Below are positions 8,146 to 15,617 of a stretch of 39,425 nucleotides of DNA, piece by piece; position 1 is the stretch's first letter, and each line of letters opens with the position of its first letter. The notes beneath the pieces were generated by a model. The model was not told the origin of the DNA and did no database searches. It saw nothing but the letters and a program-made list of their open reading frames with translations. The translations under genes and the position numbers were made by a program. Source of the DNA: Pseudomonas sp. H3(2019) (GTDB lineage Bacteria > Pseudomonadota > Gammaproteobacteria > Pseudomonadales > Pseudomonadaceae); assembly GCF_007713465.1 (NCBI RefSeq), contig NZ_VMSG01000039.1, positions 1 to 39,425 of the forward strand, given 5' to 3'.

Positions 8146-8682
8146 TCATTCTCCTTGCGGCGCCGCGTCAGCCGCGGCCACTTCCAGCAGCGTTCCCTTG
8201 CGCGCCACCACTCGCACCCGTTGCCCGGAATGCAGGGGTGTCTTGCAGTGCACCTGCCAGCGTTCGCCCTGCAAATGCACCCAGCCCTTGTGCGTGTTGT
8301 GGCCCTGCAATGCGGTCAGCTGCGTGACACTGCCAAGCAGCCCGGCATCGCCACTGACGATGTGGCGCGGTCGGGTTTTCAGGGCGTGGATCAGCAGCGC
8401 GATCAACAGCAGGGCGCTGATCAGACCCAGACCGATGATCAGCGGCGTGGGGACATCGGCGTTGCTCACCATCACCGCGCCGATCACGAACATCGAGATA
8501 CCGCCCAGCCCGACCACCCCGTAATTGGGCAGCACCACCTCCGCCACGAGCAGCGCAATACCCACCATCATCAGCCAGACGCCGAGCGGGTTGGGGACGA
8601 CCACCACAACCGTGTCTGTCGCGAAAGCCGATCCGCTCAAACCCAACAACAGCGCAACCACATACCACCAGCGAGTGTTCAC
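8146..8682 (-). CDS. NfeD-family membrane protein (short form)
   Basis: 178 residues from a GTG at 8682, chosen because GGAGG sits about 6 nt upstream on the minus strand and a clear signal sequence follows (WWYVVALLLGLSGSAFA). Three further hydrophobic segments come next (GVWLMMVGIALLVAEVVL, GGISMFVIGAVMV, LIIGLGLISALLLIALLI). A soluble C-terminal OB-like domain follows (GLLGSVTQL...GQRVRVVARKGTLLEV). The length matches NfeD forms lacking the ClpP-like protease domain. NfeD proteins pair with stomatin-like proteins; here the stop overlaps the region of the slipin start, so the two are translated together. Confidence 0.87.
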   Translation of the reverse strand: MNTRWWYVVALLLGLSGSAFATDTVVVVVPNPLGVWLMMVGIALLVAEVVLPNYGVVGLGGISMFVIGAVMVSNADVPTPLIIGLGLISALLLIALLIHALKTRPRHIVSGDAGLLGSVTQLTALQGHNTHKGWVHLQGERWQVHCKTPLHSGQRVRVVARKGTLLEVAAADAAPQGE

Positions 8683-8898
8683 TTGACCCTCCAGGAGAGT
8701 CATCCGTCCGCGAGCCACACAGCGGCCCTGCTTATAGTCTAGTTGAGCCTTGGGTTGAACGAATTTTGATCAGCGATAGCCGACGCTTCCAGTGGGCAGA
8801 TTTCTCATCGCAGTCCGATAGCGGGCCTAGACTTCAAAGGAGACGCCAACCTGTTTAATCATTGTCCGCCCGCCTTGCGACGGACACCGAGGTGCATC
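8683..8898. promoter_or_regulatory. Divergent intergenic region between nfeD and ybaK-like gene
   Basis: The 216 bp between two divergently read genes must hold both promoters. A GAGGTG ribosome binding site lies just before the ATG at 8899, and GGAGG precedes the nfeD GTG. I could not pick convincing -35/-10 pairs by eye. Confidence 0.4.
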
Positions 8899-9360
8899 AT
8901 GCGTATGGCAAGAACCGTGCAGCGCAGCCTGGAAGAGGCGCACTGCGAATTTGACGTCGTCACTCACCCGCATTCGGCCAGCAGCCTGGAAACCGCCCGG
9001 GTGGCGGGCATTCCTGCTGAACGCGTGGCGAAATCGGTGATCCTCGACGACCACCACGGCCACTACCTGATGGCCGTGTTACCGGCCAGCCGGCATCTGG
9101 ACCTGACCAAAGTGCGGGGCAGCGGTGAATGGCAAGTCACCCGCGAAAGCACCCTGGCCCACCTGTTCAACGACTGCGAACGCGGCGCCGTTCCGGCCTT
9201 GGGCGAATCCTATGGCCTGGACATGGTTATCGACCCGATGTTGACCCGCCAGAAAGAGATCTACGTCGAAGCCGGCAACCACAACAACCTCGTACACTTG
9301 AGCATGGACCAATACCTGAAAATGGTGCCTCATGCCGAGGTGTGCGAGCTGAGCCAGTAG
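8899..9360 (+). CDS. YbaK/EbsC-type aminoacyl-tRNA deacylase domain protein
   Basis: 153 residues from ATG 8899, preceded by GAGGTG at good spacing; a TTG 24 nt upstream is weaker. The protein is a single YbaK/ProRS-associated domain: a conserved Lys45 in ERVAKSVILDD, the segment GAVPALGE (97-104) with the family's G-x-x-P loop, and EIYVEAGNHNNLVHL (120-134). Relatives hydrolyse mischarged aminoacyl-tRNAs in trans in the cytoplasm, for example Cys-tRNAPro for YbaK and Ala-tRNAPro for ProXp-ala. Which substrate applies here cannot be told. The gene appears monocistronic; a hairpin follows it at 9369. Confidence 0.85.
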   Translation: MRMARTVQRSLEEAHCEFDVVTHPHSASSLETARVAGIPAERVAKSVILDDHHGHYLMAVLPASRHLDLTKVRGSGEWQVTRESTLAHLFNDCERGAVPALGESYGLDMVIDPMLTRQKEIYVEAGNHNNLVHLSMDQYLKMVPHAEVCELSQ

Positions 9361-9368
9361 CCCGATGG

Positions 9369-9408
9369 CCACGCTCCCACTGTGGGAGCGTGGCTTGCCC
9401 GCGATGGA
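9369..9408. repeat. REP-like hairpin (possible terminator)
   Basis: CCACGCTCCCAC (9369-9380) and GTGGGAGCGTGG (9382-9393) form a perfect 12-bp inverted repeat, followed by GCTTGCCCGCGATGG. This GGGAGCG-GCTTGCCCGCGA form resembles Pseudomonas REP elements. It lies 8 bp after the deacylase stop and lacks a clear U-tract, so termination is possible but unproven. Confidence 0.75.
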
Positions 9409-9458
9409 CTGCGCAGCAGTCCCTGACCCTCTCCCAAACAACTCAGGAGCCAGCTCTC

Positions 9459-9704
9459 ATGGAATCACCGACCCACAGCCTCCCCAACCTGTTCAAACAA
9501 CTCGGCCTGCCCGACGACGCCGAAAGCATCGACAAATTCATCGCCACCCACTCACCGCTCAAACCCGAGCTGCACCTGGCCGACGCGTTTTTCTGGACCA
9601 AGAGCCAGGCGGATTTTTTGCGCGAAGACATTCTTGATGATTCCGATTGGGCGGAGGTGGTGGATCAGCTGGATGTGCTGCTGAGGAAGGGGCGGGGGGT
9701 GTAA
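9459..9704 (+). CDS. DUF2789 family small protein
   Basis: 81 residues with an ATG preceded by CAGGAG. MESPTHSLPNLFKQLGLP, FIATHSPL, LHLADAFFW and FLREDILDDSDWAEVVDQLD match the small DUF2789 proteins common in gamma-proteobacteria. It is probably cytoplasmic and has no transmembrane segment. The function is unknown. It has its own gap from the gene before (98 bp containing a REP-like hairpin) and from the Fic gene after, so it is probably a single-gene unit. Confidence 0.8.
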   Translation: MESPTHSLPNLFKQLGLPDDAESIDKFIATHSPLKPELHLADAFFWTKSQADFLREDILDDSDWAEVVDQLDVLLRKGRGV

Positions 9705-9803
9705 GAATCTTAGGAAAAATGGCAAATCGTGCAAAAAACTGATGAGCGATGAAAAAATCTGGGCTTTAATCGGATTTCTGAACTTTTTCTGTGGACCCGC
9801 ACG

Positions 9804-11285
9804 ATGCCCTTGGTTGGATACGCCTACCTGCATGATGCCTTAAGACTCAAAGCCATTGCGCCTACGCGTGTGGCGATGGTCAAACCCGTCACCCGCGTAT
9901 CCATGATCGGAGATTGCCTGGCTGTTCCACAGTCAGTCGCACCTGCAAGCGACTCGATCCTTGAACACATTTTTTTTGCGCTAAAACACGAAGGTATCAA
10001 TCTCGGCATTCTGGCCCAAGCACTTGAGTCTGTGCCTGCTGAAGAGCTGCTCCAGGAATTAGCCAAGGCCCCGAACGGTGTATTCGTTCGAAAAGCCTGC
10101 TATCTCTGGGAAGGTTTAACCCACCGGCGACTCGACTACGAAGCATCAGTGAATAGCCGATTTTCACCGCTGTTTGATCCGGCGCGGTATATCACTGGCC
10201 CTGCTGTTAGAAACACACGCTGGCGCATTGAGTTTAACGGCCTCGGCTCCCTTCGCTACTGCGCCACTGTTGAGCGGACTTCCGAGCTTGAAGCCCTGCT
10301 CAGCCTCGACATCCTCGGTCGCGCAAAAACCTTCATGGCGACGTTGCCAGCAGAGATGACGGACCGCGCCATCAACTGGGCGTATCTCCACGAAACCCGT
10401 GATTCCTTTGCCATCGAGAGGGAAGAGCCCAGCGATGAAAAGTCCCGGCGCTTCGTTCAATTGCTGCGCCAGGCCCATGATGGTCGCGAGCTGAGCGAAG
10501 AGTACTTGGTGGAGTTGCAGAACAGCACGGTCTCCAATCCTTTCGACAAAGCCGCCTTGTTTCGCCATGAGCAAAACCACCTGCATAACGGTCTGCGCGG
10601 CGCTGCCGGTGTCAGTTATATCCCGCCTGAGCCGGACCTGTGCCGTGAGTTGATGGGCGAACTGATGAATTTCGCCAATCAGTCTTCGCAAAAGGTCGAT
10701 CCGTTGGTGGCCGCTGCTGTGACGGCGTTTGGTTTCGTCTTCCTCCATCCGTTCATGGACGGTAATGGCCGACTGTCACGCTTTCTGATCCACCAGACCC
10801 TGTGTCATTCCGGCGCCTTGGAAAACGGCCTGCTGCTGCCGGTTTCCGTGGCCATGAAACACGAAGAATCCAGCTATCTAGCCGCTCTTAAGGACTTCTC
10901 GCAACCGGCCCGCGACTTCTGGAATGTCACCTGGCTGGATGCTGACCAAATGGCCTTCGAGTTCATCGGCCATCCCTCGATCTACCGCTTCTGGGACGCC
11001 ACCCGCTGCGTCGAATTCACCCTGCAAATGGCCCGCCGCGCCCTCGAAGTCGAACTGCGCGAAGAAACCGAATTCCTCGACCGCTACGACCGCATCGTCA
11101 AAGCCGTGAACCAGCGTTACGACGTACGCGGCAGCGACCTGTCGAAGCTGGTGATGATGTGCCTGGACAACGCGGGCAAGGTTTCAAAGCATCGGCGCAA
11201 GCAGTTCCAGTACAGCGTGCCGGAAGCGGTGTTTGAGTTTATTGAAGCGGAGGCAGTGAAGGTAAATGAGCTTAATCAGGTATGA
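9804..11285 (+). CDS. Fic-domain protein (probable AMP transferase)
   Basis: 493 residues. The Fic core motif is HPFMDGNGR at 315-323, an exact match to HPFx(D/E)GN(G/K)R, with the catalytic His315 and an intact anion-binding loop. About 110 residues upstream, TRDSFAIERE (S201, E205) lies where class II Fic proteins carry the inhibitory (S/T)xxxE(G/N) helix; the final residue is Arg rather than Gly/Asn. A C-terminal helical extension (about 400-493) may be winged-helix-like. Fic enzymes usually transfer AMP from ATP to a protein hydroxyl. The target is unknown. No clear ribosome binding site precedes 9804, so an internal ATG such as that at 9873 is possible. The base composition is normal for the host, unlike the AT-rich pair just downstream. 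Confidence 0.87.
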   Translation: MPLVGYAYLHDALRLKAIAPTRVAMVKPVTRVSMIGDCLAVPQSVAPASDSILEHIFFALKHEGINLGILAQALESVPAEELLQELAKAPNGVFVRKACYLWEGLTHRRLDYEASVNSRFSPLFDPARYITGPAVRNTRWRIEFNGLGSLRYCATVERTSELEALLSLDILGRAKTFMATLPAEMTDRAINWAYLHETRDSFAIEREEPSDEKSRRFVQLLRQAHDGRELSEEYLVELQNSTVSNPFDKAALFRHEQNHLHNGLRGAAGVSYIPPEPDLCRELMGELMNFANQSSQKVDPLVAAAVTAFGFVFLHPFMDGNGRLSRFLIHQTLCHSGALENGLLLPVSVAMKHEESSYLAALKDFSQPARDFWNVTWLDADQMAFEFIGHPSIYRFWDATRCVEFTLQMARRALEVELREETEFLDRYDRIVKAVNQRYDVRGSDLSKLVMMCLDNAGKVSKHRRKQFQYSVPEAVFEFIEAEAVKVNELNQV

Positions 11286-11355
11286 AACTGTTAGTCGCGC
11301 GTAAGTAAACTGAGTAGGGCTCTAGAGAAAATTCAGGCTACTTGTCTGGCTTAAA

Positions 11356-12864
11356 TCATTGAGCGTAATAACTCTGCATCCTGAGCACCGTCATTAGTAT
11401 GAACATTATGAATAGTGCTAGCCCCCATAGAACTCTAGTTTTTCCCCCTCTGCTGTCGATGTAATTGAGATCACAAATATTCTCATAGTCTTTGTTTAGT
11501 ATTCTTTCTAAGTCTTTTTCGGAGATAAGATCTCTGTACCTATTTTTTATGTTTGCATATGAGCTTTCTAGTCTTGTGCGTTCGTCTTTTAGCTCGTTCA
11601 TCGTGTGCCAGCAGATAATGATTGAAATTAACATGAAGGCAATGAAGACAAGATAGACTTCTTTTGTGACTTCTAGGGACGGCGATTTTCCGCTAATGAC
11701 TCTGAATAGGAAGATTGAGAAGAAAAAAGAATAAATAGCAAGTACAGAAGATCTAAATGAAGAGCCAACACTTTTTGCAAGATCGCTTGCTTTTTCAGAC
11801 GATTTTTGGATGGATTCAGATATTTTATTTTTTATCTCTATATATTGTTTTAGGTTGTCTTTTAGGTAAATTTGGTAGCCGGAACCAATTGACGATATTG
11901 TATCTTTTGTTATCGAAGTAAGGATTTCTTTGTCTAAGTGTATTGAAATTATGTTTCGTGCTATACCGATTTTGTCAATTGTATTGCCATCATTGTAAAT
12001 CCAGCTATATATGTCGAAGTAAGTTGTTGCGCAGTCAGTGTCGGAAATTGAATTCTTCACAATGTCATTGGTTATTGTCTTATAGCCGTTGAGCTTCAGT
12101 GAGACTCCGCCAGTATCTGTTAACTTTGAGTAGTCACATATGTAAATTAATGATGATGCTATCAGTAATTTTTTAAATAAATGGTCAATGTTTTGGTGTG
12201 CTGTGCCTACAATAATATTGAAGTCGTCAGGGATGAAGTTGTGATGAGCCGAGTTTGCAAAGTTAGTGATTTTTTCTCTGTTTTTTAATATCTCATCTCT
12301 TTGAGGGGGAGTTGGCTCTGCATCTACATTGGACTTTTTGTTTTTAAAGGTGAACAAGCTTGTGGAAAAGCTCGGTATGTCCTCTTGTAGTTCTAAGACT
12401 TTTGCTCTTTGTGATAAGTCATTTATCTTTGCAAAGCATCTCTCAAAGGAGTTGTCGTTTAAGAACTCTGCGAGTTTTTCAATCGAGTATATGGATATTA
12501 ATTGGTTTTCAGAGGATTTTGATATTTTTATTGTTAGCGCGGTTTTTTTGTCGTTCATATGAGGGATGTTTAATTCAATGTCTCTTAGGAATAGCTTAAT
12601 AGCGTCCTCGTCACTGCTATTAAGCGAGTCTAAGTCAAATGTATGTGTGTACTTGATTTCTATTGTGATTCTATCGCGCTTGGGTAATTGATTTGTCAGT
12701 GCGGTTAGATCACTGACTTCAGGTATGGAGAACGTGCCAATTGTGTAAGATGCCGAGTACGTAGTGTTGTTTTCGCTTTCGGAAACTAAAGTGTACTCGC
12801 TGGCGAGCTTGGCTAGAAAAGATTCGGAGAGCTTCATGTTAGTCATCTTGTCTATGGAATTCAT
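11356..12864 (-). CDS. Hypothetical protein with three C-terminal membrane segments, AT-rich
   Basis: 502 residues; not recognised. GAAGG lies about 6 nt before the ATG at 12864, so this start is preferred over ATGs at 12846 and 12837. The first 350 residues are hydrophilic and look soluble. Hydrophobic segments occur at about 370-390 (AIYSFFFSIFLFRVI), 402-421 (VYLVFIAFMLISIIICW) and 479-497 (LWGLALFIMFILMTVL). A charged coiled-coil-like stretch lies between the last two (ELKDERTRLESSYANIKNRYRDL). Codon use is strongly AT-biased compared with all flanking genes, a sign of transfer. It overlaps the upstream partner by 26 bp, so the two act as a unit. A membrane effector in a defence-like module is possible (inference only). 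Confidence 0.7.
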   Translation of the reverse strand: MNSIDKMTNMKLSESFLAKLASEYTLVSESENNTTYSASYTIGTFSIPEVSDLTALTNQLPKRDRITIEIKYTHTFDLDSLNSSDEDAIKLFLRDIELNIPHMNDKKTALTIKISKSSENQLISIYSIEKLAEFLNDNSFERCFAKINDLSQRAKVLELQEDIPSFSTSLFTFKNKKSNVDAEPTPPQRDEILKNREKITNFANSAHHNFIPDDFNIIVGTAHQNIDHLFKKLLIASSLIYICDYSKLTDTGGVSLKLNGYKTITNDIVKNSISDTDCATTYFDIYSWIYNDGNTIDKIGIARNIISIHLDKEILTSITKDTISSIGSGYQIYLKDNLKQYIEIKNKISESIQKSSEKASDLAKSVGSSFRSSVLAIYSFFFSIFLFRVISGKSPSLEVTKEVYLVFIAFMLISIIICWHTMNELKDERTRLESSYANIKNRYRDLISEKDLERILNKDYENICDLNYIDSRGGKTRVLWGLALFIMFILMTVLRMQSYYAQ

Positions 12865-13921
12865 TGTAGCCTTCGTCGGAATATATTTTTAAATATTTCC
12901 TACCGTCATTCTCTTCCCCAGTGTCAAACGTTTCATCATGGTTTTTGATTTCACCTGTAATTCGCAGTTCCAAGTTTTCAACCAGGGTTATTTGTTTTTT
13001 TATTTTTGCTTTTATGATGTTTGGAGCGATTTCGAACTGGGGGTCGAATTTGGATTTGGTTGGAAGTTTGTTTGCTTCTTTGATTAGGTTTTCAATATTT
13101 ATTTCGGTGTTGTCAGGAGTGTAGCTGGAAAAAACTTGGTCTATTAGCTCTGAAAATTTAAAGTTTGTATTGGTCCTGAAGTAACTAACTACGGCGTTTC
13201 GGAGTGTCCAATAGTCACTATTTGATGTTTTCTTTACGTCGCTGATTAATAGCTTTTCAATTGCGATGAATGCGTTTTTTGTATTGGTTTCTGGAGTTGA
13301 TAACGGTGTGAGTTCGAGGAAGTCCTTCCACCAATATTCAGAGATTTTTGCATTGGTATCGCCAACCCAGACTTGGGCTATAACCTCACCCTCAAACTTA
13401 ATTACTGCACTCTTTTGAGCTATTTGTTTTTCTGGTAAACCAATTTTCCAGTCGAAGTTCTCGTCTAGAAAGCCGGCGTGATCAATTTTAAAAAATAGGA
13501 TATATGTGTATCCATAAAGCTCTATATGTGACTCTAGTAAGCTCCCGCGGCGAAGCGTAATAAGATGTTTGTGCTTCTCTTGAGTCTGCCTTTCTATTTG
13601 GTGTAAACGTTCTGCAGTTAATTTTGATGCGTTCTCAAAATCAATAGTTATTAAGAGATTTGAAAGGGTGGACATTTCGCAATGTTCAGATGCAAATCTA
13701 TGCTCTTGGCCAATATGGTTGTTTAGCATGTCTCTTGCTAGTTGTTTTATGTAAGCTTGGATTTCGCTTTTTTGTGGGTTTTTATAAGGTGCTGGAAGAT
13801 TTTCTTTCTCCAGGTTGATTTCAAATATTGAGGTATTTAATATCCGTATTATTGGAGCAGTAGACTCTGGTTCACTCGTGTTTTGAATGTTGGTTTTGTT
13901 TGTGGATTGGCTATTGCTCAT
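12839..13921 (-). CDS. Hypothetical protein, possibly NdpA-like (37-kDa nucleoid-associated family), AT-rich
   Basis: 360 residues with AGGGA before the ATG. The family is uncertain. The overall plan resembles the YejK/NdpA nucleoid-associated family: an N-terminal part with TLRRGSLLES and GYTYILFFKID, a central WWKDFLELTPLSTPETNTKNAF, then LRNAVVSYFRTNTNFKFSELID. The C-terminal part has LVENLELRITGEI and a closing GRKYLKIYSDEGYNEF. This is a pattern impression, not a firm match. There is no signal peptide or membrane segment. It is the first gene of an AT-rich two-gene minus-strand unit, overlapping the three-TM protein gene by 26 bp. The composition suggests horizontal acquisition. Confidence 0.6.
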   Translation of the reverse strand: MSNSQSTNKTNIQNTSEPESTAPIIRILNTSIFEINLEKENLPAPYKNPQKSEIQAYIKQLARDMLNNHIGQEHRFASEHCEMSTLSNLLITIDFENASKLTAERLHQIERQTQEKHKHLITLRRGSLLESHIELYGYTYILFFKIDHAGFLDENFDWKIGLPEKQIAQKSAVIKFEGEVIAQVWVGDTNAKISEYWWKDFLELTPLSTPETNTKNAFIAIEKLLISDVKKTSNSDYWTLRNAVVSYFRTNTNFKFSELIDQVFSSYTPDNTEINIENLIKEANKLPTKSKFDPQFEIAPNIIKAKIKKQITLVENLELRITGEIKNHDETFDTGEENDGRKYLKIYSDEGYNEFHRQDD

Positions 13922-14396
13922 TTTTAGAATCCCTATTCTTATTTTGGTTTGCGGTAGCTTCTAGGGGAGTACTGGCAGCTTCTGGGTATGCGAAGTTAAG
14001 AGCTCTAATTAGATTTTTTGTTTGGCGGATAGTGGTTGAGTTAAAGAGAACAATCCTTGTCATATCAAGTCCCTCTCTATCTAGTTGGCGTTAAAACACC
14101 TCTAAATCACTAGTCGATCAGCACATTTCTCTAGTAGCGTAGGCAAAGATAGCTCAACAAGCTAGCACTTTGGAATCATAGACGGGTTATGTCTTTCTAG
14201 TCGCGGAGACGACTCGTACACGGGCTGTCGCTCTTTAACCCTTGATCCTCATATCCCTCGACCTTATAGTTCGCCTCGTCGCCGCACATCGGCGACAGGA
14301 TTTGGCGATCCTATTAATACCAGCGCATTTGCGCCCCAAAACCGTTTCCTGCATGTTTTCGTGTGGGCGGCTTGTTTTATGGTGGCTGTGCGCGGG
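13922..14396. other. Intergenic stretch without a supportable gene
   Basis: 475 bp between the AT-rich minus-strand pair and the structured leader of the small-protein gene. Its left part must contain the promoter of the pair. Its right part (from about 14240) becomes GC-rich again and probably contains the promoter of the leader RNA. A short GCGCA-TT-TGCGC inverted repeat occurs near 14323. Short frames here have no ribosome binding site or protein character. Confidence 0.5.
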
Positions 14397-14515
14397 AGAC
14401 CTTCGGGTCTGCCGGGTTTGGTATTGACCGGTTCGCCAACCTGCGTACAGCTGCCACCCTGAATTCGTTTGGCGACGTTGTGTGGCAGCTCCAATACCAA
14501 CTTTGGAGTAAGACA
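14397..14515 (+). promoter_or_regulatory. Structured 5' leader (UUCG hairpin plus nested long stem) of small-protein gene
   Basis: AGACC (14397-14401) TTCG GGTCT (14406-14410) forms a UUCG tetraloop hairpin. Next, TTGGTATTG (14418-14426) pairs with CAATACCAA (14492-14500), and nested inside it AGCTGCCAC (14449-14457) pairs with GTGGCAGCT (14482-14490). The stem ends 4 nt before GGAG (14505-14508), the ribosome binding site of the ATG at 14516. The placement suggests a cis-acting RNA controlling translation or mRNA stability. Confidence 0.6.
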
Positions 14516-14794
14516 ATGACGCCTTATCGCCCGCTGACCTCTAATCCAACCCCCGTCTGCGTTCTGGCCTACAACATCCTCGCACCAACCCATTTTCTCC
14601 ACGAAACCGCCTGTAGCCGAGTCCGCATCGGCACCGATCTGCTGGAAACCCTCACTTCGATCACCCTTCGCGATCTCAACGACAAAGACTTCTATCGGCT
14701 GATCAACGCCGCATACGTGTCATTGCGCGATGGGCTGGATTTGATGGAAGAGCTGCAACATCGCTTGGCCGCACAGGCGGCGCAAGCGAGCTGA
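14516..14794 (+). CDS. Small hypothetical protein with structured leader
   Basis: 92 residues; GGAG precedes the ATG at 14516. The C-terminal half is helical (LRDLNDKDFYRLINAAYVSL, then RDGLDLMEELQHRLAAQAAQ). There is no signal peptide or membrane segment, and I do not recognise a named domain. The final 43 residues are almost exactly repeated 817 bp downstream, on the far side of a toxin-antitoxin pair. A hairpin (TTCCCGCGC-AAG-GCGCGGGAA, 14810-14830) follows the stop and serves as a likely terminator shared with the convergent toxin gene. Confidence 0.65.
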   Translation: MTPYRPLTSNPTPVCVLAYNILAPTHFLHETACSRVRIGTDLLETLTSITLRDLNDKDFYRLINAAYVSLRDGLDLMEELQHRLAAQAAQAS

Positions 14795-14809
14795 GGTTGC
14801 TTCAACGCG

Positions 14810-14830
14810 TTCCCGCGCAAGGCGCGGGAA
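14810..14830. terminator. Hairpin between small-protein gene and ParE-like gene
   Basis: A perfect 9-bp inverted repeat, TTCCCGCGC and GCGCGGGAA, with an AAG loop, lies 15 bp after one stop and next to the other gene's stop. A diverged copy occurs at 15626-15646 after the duplicated gene end. There is no strong U-tract, so termination efficiency is uncertain. Confidence 0.5.
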
Positions 14831-14833
14831 TGC

Positions 14834-15115
14834 TCATTTCTCAAGCGGCCATTGGCGCGAGGTATGCACCAAGGCGAGTATCCATGCTGTTCCCTGATCC
14901 AGTTGATAGACCAGTCGATAACTTTGATGAGGTATCAATTCGCGAGTACCGGAAATCGTCCCGGCAGGACCGCATTCAGGGTGGAGTGAGAGGCGAGAAA
15001 CCGATTCGCTGAATCGGTTGTCCATCTCGATGGCTGCTCGTGGGTTTACTGAGTGGAGATAGTCCCAAATGTCTGCACGATCCTGTGCCGCGGCTGGCGT
15101 CCAAATTATCCTCAT
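14834..15115 (-). CDS. RelE/ParE-family toxin
   Basis: 93 residues. MRIIWTPAAAQDRADIWDYL, an internal EMDNRF, PECGPAGTISGTRELIPHQ and YRLVYQLDQ with ILALVHTSRQWP follow the ParE/RelE fold order: a helix hairpin, then a four-strand sheet with the conserved Arg in the GTREL segment. ParE relatives poison gyrase while RelE relatives cleave mRNA on ribosomes; which applies is not clear, although the helix-rich N-terminus favours ParE. The start overlaps the antitoxin stop as ATGA. The pair sits between two copies of the 3' end of the small-protein gene. Confidence 0.85.
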   Translation of the reverse strand: MRIIWTPAAAQDRADIWDYLHSVNPRAAIEMDNRFSESVSRLSLHPECGPAGTISGTRELIPHQSYRLVYQLDQGTAWILALVHTSRQWPLEK

Positions 15116-15390
15116 CCTTGTCTGGCTGCTTGAGTACGCCTGGCAGCAAATTCGGCTTCTACTTCATCGTTTGTCAGGCCTTCGCCTGCCCGCATAGAGA
15201 CTCGCGCGATGTCGACTTTACGTTGCAAGAATGCCTCGTACTCACGCGACTCTCGTTGTGTTTGAACAAACTGACGCATCATTTCCCGGACAATTTGCGA
15301 CGCTGGCCGATGGGACGCTTCTGCTTCAGCCATGAACTGTTCGCGCAGTTCGGGTTCAAGTTTCATCGTGAAAACGGCTTGTTTCGACAT
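15112..15390 (-). CDS. Ribbon-helix-helix antitoxin of the ParE-like toxin
   Basis: 92 residues. The N-terminus AVFTMKLEPELREQFMAEAE, followed by RPASQIVREMMRQFV, is a typical ribbon-helix-helix DNA-binding unit. The C-terminal half (YEAFLQRKVDIARVSMRAGEGLTNDEVEAEF) would bind and neutralise the toxin. It is the first gene of the operon and should repress its own promoter; a large inverted repeat covering a TATACT element lies just upstream (15410-15441). Confidence 0.87.
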   Translation of the reverse strand: MSKQAVFTMKLEPELREQFMAEAEASHRPASQIVREMMRQFVQTQRESREYEAFLQRKVDIARVSMRAGEGLTNDEVEAEFAARRTQAARQG

Positions 15391-15409
15391 GGTCTGCTTT
15401 CCGGGCTTG

Positions 15410-15441
15410 TGTACTGAAAAAGTATATACGTCTTCAGTACA
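15410..15441 (-). promoter_or_regulatory. Operator/promoter of the RHH-ParE toxin-antitoxin operon
   Basis: TGTACTGAA (15410-15418) and TTCAGTACA (15433-15441) are perfect 9-bp inverted arms around 14 bp. On the minus strand the centre reads GACGTATATACTTT, containing a good -10 element (TATACT). A ribbon-helix-helix repressor bound here would block its own promoter. Confidence 0.7.
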
Positions 15442-15482
15442 TATTCATCACTGCTCAGATGTTGCCGCGACGAGTGGACGAA

Positions 15483-15610
15483 TTCGCGATCTCAACGACA
15501 AAGACTTCTACCGCCTGATCAATGCCGCGTACGTGTCATTGCGCGATGGGCTGGATTTGATGGAAGAGCTGCAACACCGCTTGGCCGCACAGGCAGCGCA
15601 AGCGAGCTGA
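15483..15610 (+). pseudogene. Duplicated 3' end of the small hypothetical gene
   Basis: This stretch repeats 14666-14794 with only a handful of substitutions and keeps the frame (IRDLNDKDFYRLINAAYVSL to the same stop). The start, ribosome binding site and structured leader of the parent are absent. The upstream sequence is unrelated and contains the toxin-antitoxin promoter. The similarity continues past the stop into a decayed copy of the terminator hairpin (15626-15646). It reads as the remnant of a duplication or insertion that placed the toxin-antitoxin pair between two copies. Confidence 0.8.
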
Positions 15611-15617
15611 GGTCGTT

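Noticed and set aside
7379..8524. 381-codon plus-strand open frame opposite the slipin and NfeD genes
   Set aside because: His- and Gln-rich shadow frame; the minus strand carries textbook SPFH and NfeD proteins.
9369..9408. Hairpin considered as an attachment site or mobile element
   Set aside because: It is a single REP-like palindrome of the sort scattered through pseudomonad genomes; no integrase, transposase or target duplication is associated.
13900..14094. 64-codon plus-strand frame in the gap after the AT-rich pair
   Set aside because: No ribosome binding site, it begins inside the opposite gene, and its composition looks like chance hydrophobic sequence.
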